From JBFMFE01 sp040752295 (GTDB taxonomy: Bacteria; UBP15; UBA6099; JBFMBQ01): a stretch of 11,165 nucleotides of DNA. The stretch covers positions 1-11,165 of the forward strand of contig JBFMFE010000101.1 in the NCBI GenBank assembly GCA_040752295.1, in the 5' to 3' direction. The translations under genes and the position numbers were made by a program. Position 1 is the first letter of the stretch; each line of letters begins with the position of its first letter. Below, piece after piece: positions 6,410-11,165 of this stretch. Below the pieces are notes generated by a model. That model ran no database searches and was not told the DNA's origin. It saw nothing but the letters and a program-made list of their open reading frames with translations.

Positions 6410-6426
6410 AGAAGCAGAGCGGGAAC

Positions 6427-7152
6427 ATGAGCACACACGGGACCGCCAAAGGAAAGCTCCTTTACGAAGGAAAAGCCAAGAAGGTCTACGCCACCAGCGA
6501 CGACGACCGCCTCATACAGGAATTCAAGGACGACGCCACGGCTTTCGACGGCGAGAAAAAGGGGACCATCAGGTCGAAGGGCGTGTGCAACAACCGCATA
6601 TCATCCATCTGCTTTCAATTTCTCGAGCGCAGCGGCGTTCCCACGCATTTCATCGAGATGCTCGGCGAACGCGAGATGCTCGTCCGCAGGCTCAACATAT
6701 TCCCCGTGGAAGTGGTGGTCCGCAACATAGCCGCCGGCAGCCTCTCCAAGCGATTAGGGCTTCCCGAGGGGAACGCGCTCCCGTTCTCCATCATCGAATT
6801 CTACCTCAAAGACGACAGCCTCCACGACCCGCTCGTCAACCTGGACCACATAAAAGTGCTCACTTCGGTGTCGGAAGGAGAGGTGAAGGTCCTCGAAACC
6901 AGGGCGAAGGAGATAAACGTGCTTCTCAAGAACTTCTTCTACGCAAGGAACCTCGTTCTGGTGGACTTCAAGCTCGAGTTCGGAAAGGACGCGAGAAACG
7001 AGATAAGGCTTGGAGACGAGATATCGCCCGACACCTGCCGGCTCTGGGACCGCGACACGCATGAAAAGCTCGACAAAGACCGCTTCCGCCGGGACCTGGG
7101 CGGCGTCGAGGAAGCATACCAGGAGGTCCTCAAGCGGGTGTCTTCTGCATGA
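6427..7152 (+). CDS. purC: Phosphoribosylaminoimidazole-succinocarboxamide synthase (SAICAR synthetase)
   Basis: The protein has 241 residues, standard for bacterial PurC. The enzyme joins CAIR and aspartate using ATP to give SAICAR in de novo purine synthesis, in the cytoplasm. It opens with KLLYEGKAKKVY (10-21), the glycine-rich ATP-binding start. Signature LPFSIIEFYLKDDSLHDPL spans 118-136, and the second signature region LVLVDFKLEFG...GDEISPDTCRLWD spans about 176-208. ATG 6427 is preceded by a modest GAGCGGGA site. Two overlapping promoter-like elements lie just upstream, and purF follows after a 30-nt gap, so the two genes are probably co-transcribed. The usual companions purS, purQ and purL are not next to it here. 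Confidence 0.97.
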   Translation: MSTHGTAKGKLLYEGKAKKVYATSDDDRLIQEFKDDATAFDGEKKGTIRSKGVCNNRISSICFQFLERSGVPTHFIEMLGEREMLVRRLNIFPVEVVVRNIAAGSLSKRLGLPEGNALPFSIIEFYLKDDSLHDPLVNLDHIKVLTSVSEGEVKVLETRAKEINVLLKNFFYARNLVLVDFKLEFGKDARNEIRLGDEISPDTCRLWDRDTHEKLDKDRFRRDLGGVEEAYQEVLKRVSSA

Positions 7153-7182
7153 GGACGACCCCCGGCTCACGCAAACACGCCG

Positions 7183-8652
7183 ATGCCTGAATACGACCCT
7201 CTCCTTGACGGACTGAAGGAAGAATGCGGGGTCTTTGCGGTTCACGCGCCCGGAGAGGACGTGGCGCGCCTCGCCTATTTCGGTCTCTACGCCCTCCAGC
7301 ACAGGGGACAGGAAAGCGCGGGCATCGCGGTCGCCTCGGGCGACGAAATCAGGTGTTACAAAAACATGGGGCTTGTCACCCGCGCCTTCGAGGAAAAAAT
7401 CCTCGCCCTCATGCGCGGCGACGCCGCAGTCGGTCACGTACGCTACTCCACAACCGGCGACAGCGTCGAAGAGAACGCCCAGCCGGTACACTCCAGGGCA
7501 GAACGCGAAATCGCGCTCGGACACAACGGCAACCTCGTCAACACCGCGACCTTCAGGGAGAACCTCATCAACGACGGCGTCAAACTGCGCTCCACCACCG
7601 ACTCCGAGGTCATCGCCGAAATGATCGCAAGGGACCCCGCGCCGACCGTCGAGGAAGCCATCGTCGGCGTCGCATCGAAAATCAGGGGCGCATTCAGCAT
7701 CGCGCTCCTCGCCAACGGCAGGGTCTACGCCTTCCGCGACCCCCTCGGCATCCGCCCCCTCTGCATCGGAAGGCTGAACGCATCCGGCTGGGTCGTCGCA
7801 TCCGAATCCTGCGCTCTCAACATCGTAGGCGCCGAACGCCTGAGGGACGTCGAACCCGGCGAAATCGTCGCCATAGACCGTAACGGACCCCGCACCGTAC
7901 ACAGGCTGAAATCGGAACGCCGCGCCACGTGCATCTTCGAGTTCATCTACTTCGCAAGACCCGATTCGTACATACTCGACCGCTCGCTGTACCACTGCCG
8001 CAAACTCATGGGGCAGACGCTCGCCGCCGAAAGCCCCGCCGCCGGCGACATCGTGATATCCGTCCCCGACTCCGGCACCCCCGCCGCCATCGGCTTCGCC
8101 AAAGCCTCCGGCATCCCCTACGAGGAGGGACTCATCAAAAACAGGTACGTCGGACGCACCTTCATACAGCCCGACCAGCGCATCCGCTCCCTGGGCATCA
8201 AGATAAAACTCAACCCGCTCCTCGAAACGATCGGCGGCAAGCGCGTCGTCCTCGTGGACGACTCCATCGTCCGCGGAACCACAAGCAGCCAGATAATCGG
8301 CATACTCAAGGAGCACGGCGCGGGCGAAGTCCACGTCCGCGTCAGTTCCCCCCCCGTCAGAAACCCCTGCTTCTACGGCATAGACACCGCCGAACGCGAG
8401 GAACTCCTCGCCTCGTCCCGAACCATCGAGGAAGTCCAGTCCCACATCGGCGCCGACTCCCTCCGCTACCTCTCCATCGAGGGCATGATAAAATCCACCG
8501 GACTGGACAAAAGCAACTTCTGCCTCGCCTGCTTCAACAACGATTACCCCATTCCGATACCCCAGCAGCTCCATCTCACGAAACTGTCCTTCGAAGACAA
8601 AAAGAAAATACCCGCTAAGGAAAACCTTTTCGTGAACCTTGTGAAGAGGTGA
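7183..8652 (+). CDS. purF: Amidophosphoribosyltransferase (PRPP amidotransferase)
   Basis: The protein has 489 residues. PurF catalyses the first committed purine step: glutamine plus PRPP gives 5-phosphoribosylamine. It is made with a 14-residue propeptide ending in LKEE, ahead of the nucleophile Cys15 (CGVFAV), which self-cleavage would expose. The N-terminal Ntn glutaminase domain (15-~245) shows GHVRYST (84-90) and GHNGNLVN (113-120). The phosphoribosyltransferase domain carries the PRPP loop VVLVDDSIVRGTT (355-367). Cys250, Cys396, Cys447 and Cys450 fit the four [4Fe-4S] ligands of the Bacillus subtilis-type enzyme; after removal of 14 residues the first two fall at 236 and 382, as in that protein. 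An oxygen-labile cluster form is therefore predicted. The ATG has no clear Shine-Dalgarno site, and the preceding in-frame stop (7150) excludes a longer start. Confidence 0.97.
   Translation: MPEYDPLLDGLKEECGVFAVHAPGEDVARLAYFGLYALQHRGQESAGIAVASGDEIRCYKNMGLVTRAFEEKILALMRGDAAVGHVRYSTTGDSVEENAQPVHSRAEREIALGHNGNLVNTATFRENLINDGVKLRSTTDSEVIAEMIARDPAPTVEEAIVGVASKIRGAFSIALLANGRVYAFRDPLGIRPLCIGRLNASGWVVASESCALNIVGAERLRDVEPGEIVAIDRNGPRTVHRLKSERRATCIFEFIYFARPDSYILDRSLYHCRKLMGQTLAAESPAAGDIVISVPDSGTPAAIGFAKASGIPYEEGLIKNRYVGRTFIQPDQRIRSLGIKIKLNPLLETIGGKRVVLVDDSIVRGTTSSQIIGILKEHGAGEVHVRVSSPPVRNPCFYGIDTAEREELLASSRTIEEVQSHIGADSLRYLSIEGMIKSTGLDKSNFCLACFNNDYPIPIPQQLHLTKLSFEDKKKIPAKENLFVNLVKR
8646..8652 (+). promoter_or_regulatory. 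Strong ribosome binding site overlapping the purF stop codon
   Basis: GAGGTGA is a 7-nt match to the anti-Shine-Dalgarno sequence, and its last three bases are the purF stop codon. It is 48 nt from the first in-frame ATG of the downstream pilT (8701), too far to serve it. It is 6 nt from an in-frame CTG at 8659, the only possible start codon in between. This suggests that translation of the first PilT starts at the CTG, coupled to purF termination. Confidence 0.5.
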
Positions 8653-8700
8653 ACGGCGCTGGAAGAAGCAAAGGAACGCCTTCATCACCACCTCAAGGTC

Positions 8701-9732
8701 ATGGTGGAAAAGGACGCCTCCGATATGCACCTGAAGGCGGGACACCCCGTGTACCTTCGGATCAACGGCAGGCTCGCACCCACGGATGGAAGACCCAGCG
8801 ACCCCGAATTCATCAGACGTATGGTCTACTCGATCATGAACGAAACACAGAGGGACGAATTCGAGCGGACCAACGAATGCGACATGTCCTACGGACTGCC
8901 CGGCGTATCGAGGTTCCGTGTCAACGTCTTCCGCCAGCGCGGCCTCGTCGGCGCGGTCTTCCGAACCATACCCCTCAAGGTCCAGACGCTCAAGGAACTG
9001 GGACTGCCGCAAATCCTCGAAAAGCTCGCCAACCGTCCCAAGGGGCTTGTCCTCGTTACCGGTCCCACCGGAAGCGGCAAGTCAACAACCCTCGCCGCCA
9101 TCATTGACTACATCAACGAGACGCGGAAGGAACACATCATCACCATCGAAGACCCAATCGAGTTCCTTCACAGGGACAAAAACTGCAGCATCTCCCAGCG
9201 GGAAGTCGGGCAGGACACCGCTTCCTTCAAGCGCGCCCTCCGCTCCGCGCTGCGCGAAGACCCCGACGTCATCCTCGTGGGCGAGATGCGCGACCTCGAA
9301 ACCATCGCCATGGCGATCACCGCCGCGGAAACCGGTCACCTCGTCCTCGCAACCCTCCACACCACCGGCGCCGCGCAGACCATTGACCGCATCATTGACG
9401 TCTTCCCCCCGCACCAGCAGCAGCAGATACGCATGCAGCTCTCCGTGTCCCTCGAGGGCGTGGTCTCGCAGACCCTCCTGCCGAAAGCCGCCGGCGAAGG
9501 ACGAGTCGTCGCCCACGAAATAATGATCATCACCCCGGCGATAGCGAGCCTCATCCGCGAAAACAAAATCTTCATGATCCAGCAGGCGGTTCAGTCGGGC
9601 AAGGACATCGGCATGCACACCCTCGACCAGCACCTCGCCGAACTCTACCGCAAGCGCATCATCACATACCAGGACGCGATGGGCAAGTGCCAGAACCCCG
9701 TCGAGTTCCAGAAAATGGCGGGCAGAACCTGA
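8701..9732 (+). CDS. pilT: PilT-type twitching motility ATPase, first of two (real start possibly CTG at 8659)
   Basis: Counted from the ATG the protein has 343 residues. PilT hexamers at the inner-membrane base of type IV pili hydrolyse ATP to retract the filament. Seen in order: the N-terminal PAS-like domain (ASDMHLKAG at 6-14, RFRVN at 71-75), Walker A GPTGSGKS (121-128), the Asp box EDPIEF (150-155), Walker B PDVILVGEMRD (188-198) and the His box HLVLATLHT (213-221). The C-terminal AIRNLIRE motif needed for retraction in characterised PilT is altered to AIASLIRE (280-287). The ATG lacks a ribosome binding site and trims the N-terminal helix. The frame is open back to the purF stop, and a CTG at 8659 with a strong GAGGTGA site would add 14 residues that match the length of the second copy. 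The gene directly follows purF. Confidence 0.92.
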   Translation: MVEKDASDMHLKAGHPVYLRINGRLAPTDGRPSDPEFIRRMVYSIMNETQRDEFERTNECDMSYGLPGVSRFRVNVFRQRGLVGAVFRTIPLKVQTLKELGLPQILEKLANRPKGLVLVTGPTGSGKSTTLAAIIDYINETRKEHIITIEDPIEFLHRDKNCSISQREVGQDTASFKRALRSALREDPDVILVGEMRDLETIAMAITAAETGHLVLATLHTTGAAQTIDRIIDVFPPHQQQQIRMQLSVSLEGVVSQTLLPKAAGEGRVVAHEIMIITPAIASLIRENKIFMIQQAVQSGKDIGMHTLDQHLAELYRKRIITYQDAMGKCQNPVEFQKMAGRT

Positions 9733-9737
9733 ACCAC

Positions 9738-10805
9738 ATGCACATAAACGACCTGCTCCAGATTCTTCTCAAGGAAGAAGCCTCCGACCTCCACATCAAG
9801 GCGGGAAACAAACCCTTCATCCGCGTCCACGGCGTCATGCAGACCATAGAAGGCGTCAACAGGCTCGCCCCCGAAAACACGCGCCAGATCATCCTCAGCA
9901 TGATGACCCCCGAACAAAGGGACATCTTCCTCCGCGACTGGGAGCACGACTTCGCCTACGCCCTCGAAAACGGGACGCGCTTCCGCGTCAACGCGTACCA
10001 CCAGCGCGGAAGCATCGCCGCGGTCTTCCGCGTCATCCCCGCGCGCATCCGAACCATTGACGAGCTGAAACTGCCTCCCATCCTCAAGGAATTCTGCATG
10101 CGCCCAAGAGGCATCGTGCTCGTCACCGGCCCCACCGGAAGCGGCAAGTCAACCACACAGGCGGCGATGATTGACCACATCAACGAAAACCGCAGGGAAC
10201 ACATCATCACAATCGAAGACCCCATCGAATTCGTTCACCAGAACAAACAGTGCCTCATAAACCAGAGGGAAGTCGGCGCGGACACGAACTCCTTCGCCGG
10301 CGCGCTGAAAAGGGCGCTCCGCCAGGACCCCGACATCATCCTCGTGGGCGAAATGCGCGACCTCGAAACCATCGCCATGGCAATCACCGCCGCGGAAACC
10401 GGTCACCTCGTCCTCGCGACACTCCACACCACCGGCGCCGCTCAGACCATTGACCGCATCATTGACGTCTTCCCGCCCGAACAGCAGCAGCAGATACGCA
10501 TGCAGGTCTCTTCCAACATCCAGGGCATAATATGCCAGATACTCGTCCCCCACGTCTCGGGACGCGGACGCGTCGCCGCTTTCGAGGTCATGGTTCCCAC
10601 TCCCGCGATGCGGAACCTGATCCGCGACGCGAAAACCTACCAGGTCCCCTCCGCAATGCAGATATCGAAGGTCCCAGGCATGTTCACGCTCGAACAATAC
10701 CTCGCCGAACTCGTAAGAAAAAGACAGGTCTCCAAAGAAGCCGCTTACGCCAAGGCTTCCGACCCCGACCAGCTCACGGAAATCCTCAAGGCATCAAAAA
10801 TCTGA
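9738..10805 (+). CDS. pilT: PilT twitching motility ATPase, second tandem copy
   Basis: The protein has 355 residues and aligns almost without gaps to the preceding PilT, offset by 10 residues. Motifs: ASDLHIKAG (15-23), Walker A GPTGSGKS (131-138), Asp box EDPIEF (160-165), Walker B PDIILVGEMRD (198-208), His box HLVLATLHT (223-231) and AMRNLIRD (290-297). The last is close to the canonical AIRNLIRE, so this copy is the more typical retraction ATPase. The frame is open to a GTG at 9687 inside the previous gene. The ATG at 9738 is chosen because it lies 5 nt after the preceding stop and gives the normal PilT N terminus (MHINDLLQILLKEEASD). The ribosome binding site is weak, so re-initiation after the first pilT is likely. 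No pilB, pilC or pilin gene is in the window. Confidence 0.95.
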   Translation: MHINDLLQILLKEEASDLHIKAGNKPFIRVHGVMQTIEGVNRLAPENTRQIILSMMTPEQRDIFLRDWEHDFAYALENGTRFRVNAYHQRGSIAAVFRVIPARIRTIDELKLPPILKEFCMRPRGIVLVTGPTGSGKSTTQAAMIDHINENRREHIITIEDPIEFVHQNKQCLINQREVGADTNSFAGALKRALRQDPDIILVGEMRDLETIAMAITAAETGHLVLATLHTTGAAQTIDRIIDVFPPEQQQQIRMQVSSNIQGIICQILVPHVSGRGRVAAFEVMVPTPAMRNLIRDAKTYQVPSAMQISKVPGMFTLEQYLAELVRKRQVSKEAAYAKASDPDQLTEILKASKI

Positions 10806-10813
10806 AAACCGAT

Positions 10814-10839
10814 AAAAAAACGCGGAGCCGTCGCCCGCG
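10814..10839 (-). terminator. Intrinsic terminator of the right-edge minus-strand gene
   Basis: Read on the minus strand, a CGCGG/CCGCG stem (10839-10835 with 10825-10821) with a 9-nt loop is followed by seven Ts (10820-10814). It would end transcription of the basic-tailed gene just before it runs into the 3' end of the second pilT. The stem is short (5 bp) but GC-only. On the plus strand the A-run comes before the stem, so it should not terminate the pil transcript. Confidence 0.55.
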
Positions 10840-10926
10840 CAGACACCACTACCGTACCGGAACGCGCGCCGCGCCCCGGGCAAAAACACCAGACCGGCTT
10901 CAGCCATCCCTCAAATTCGCGGCCCG

Positions 10927-11165
10927 TCAGGCGCCGCCGGTTTCCTTCTCCGCCTTCGGCTTCGGCGCCGCCTTCTTCCGCCTCCCGCCACTCTTGCGCG
11001 CCTTCTTCCTCGGCGCCCTCTTCTTCGCAGCCTTCTTCCCGGGCGCCGCCCGCCGCCGCCTCCTCCTCTTCCGGGAGACCTCGCCCGATTCCCTCAGGTA
11101 AATCTCGAGCGACTTGATCGTCAACTCGGCGACGGCGCCGACAATCCTCTCAATCGCCTTCAGAG
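10927..11165 (-). CDS. Basic Lys/Arg/Ala/Pro-tailed protein, C-terminal part (5' end outside window)
   Basis: The frame is open to the right edge, so the N terminus is missing. The TTG at 11124 is internal and not a supported start. The visible 79 residues begin with a probable amphipathic helix (LKAIERIVGAVAELTIKSLEIYLRES). They continue into a long low-complexity basic tail with RKRRRRRR, KKAAKKRAPRKKARKS and RRKKAAPKPKAEKE, ending TGGA before a TGA stop. Such tails occur in histone H1-like nucleoid proteins, in PhaF-type phasins that bind both granules and DNA, and as nucleic-acid-binding extensions of other proteins; the visible part does not decide among them. DNA or RNA binding by the tail is inferred from charge. 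A hairpin followed by seven Ts lies about 90 nt downstream, which supports it as a real transcribed gene. Confidence 0.65.
   Translation of the reverse strand, partial: LKAIERIVGAVAELTIKSLEIYLRESGEVSRKRRRRRRAAPGKKAAKKRAPRKKARKSGGRRKKAAPKPKAEKETGGA

Noticed and set aside
6754..9012. A 752-codon open frame on the minus strand opposite purC, purF and the first pilT.
   Set aside because: It is antisense to three strongly recognised genes. It reads as low-complexity Val/Asp/Glu/Gly-rich protein, as expected from GC-rich codon usage on the other strand, and spans gene boundaries without a domain.
9687..9737. A GTG start 51 nt upstream for the second pilT.
   Set aside because: It lies inside the first pilT, adds residues unlike a PilT N terminus, and the ATG 5 nt after the preceding stop gives the normal length.
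1..11165. A search for an undescribed defence, mobile or biosynthetic system in the window.
   Set aside because: All complete genes belong to known families with ordinary neighbours; no direct-repeat arrays, transposase, integrase, toxin-antitoxin pair or reverse transcriptase signature was seen. Only the edge-truncated basic protein remains unassigned.

Overview
The window is a GC-rich chromosomal segment from a bacterium that probably has flagella and type IV pili. The cues are a FlgG-type rod protein, two PilT retraction ATPases, a polyprenyl-phosphate glycosylation cassette and two acyl-CoA dehydrogenases. Together they fit a Gram-negative, deltaproteobacterial-type or candidate-phylum organism, but nothing here fixes the taxon. 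Coding density is high. I see no rRNA, tRNA, CRISPR array, insertion sequence or prophage gene.

Layout, left to right. (1) The C-terminal part of a flagellar FlgG-like gene enters from the left edge (+). (2) Three genes on the minus strand (about 3.7 kb down to 0.47 kb) form an envelope glycosylation cassette. In transcription order they are a multi-membrane-span GT-C glycosyltransferase, a GtrB/DPM1-like family 2 glycosyltransferase and a SAM-dependent methyltransferase. A promoter lies ahead of the first gene and a hairpin/T-tract terminator lies at the end, abutting flgG. (3) A divergent regulatory region of about 300 bp (3716-3999) holds promoters for both directions and several perfect inverted repeats. 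(4) Two tandem acyl-CoA dehydrogenases (+) overlap by one base (TGATG). They carry their predicted catalytic glutamates at the two alternative positions known in this superfamily. (5) purC and purF (+) follow a pair of overlapping sigma70-like promoters. (6) Two tandem pilT genes (+) follow purF directly, probably in the same transcript; the purF stop codon lies inside the likely ribosome binding site of the first pilT. (7) At the right edge a minus-strand gene, truncated by the window, encodes a protein with a very basic Lys/Arg/Ala/Pro tail and ends at an intrinsic terminator.

How the genes work together. The GtrB-like enzyme would make an undecaprenyl-phosphate-linked sugar. The GT-C enzyme would use it as donor at the outer face of the inner membrane, and the methyltransferase could modify the sugar or lipid. 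The two dehydrogenases would oxidise different acyl-CoAs in fatty-acid or branched-chain amino-acid breakdown. PurF and PurC catalyse the first and a later step of IMP synthesis. The PilT pair would drive pilus retraction.

I found no clear new multi-gene system. The most useful observations are the swapped catalytic glutamates in the dehydrogenase pair, the probable CTG start and divergent C-terminal motif of the first PilT, the highly similar nucleotide tract shared by the two pilT genes, the palindrome-rich divergent promoter region, and the basic-tailed protein at the right edge.
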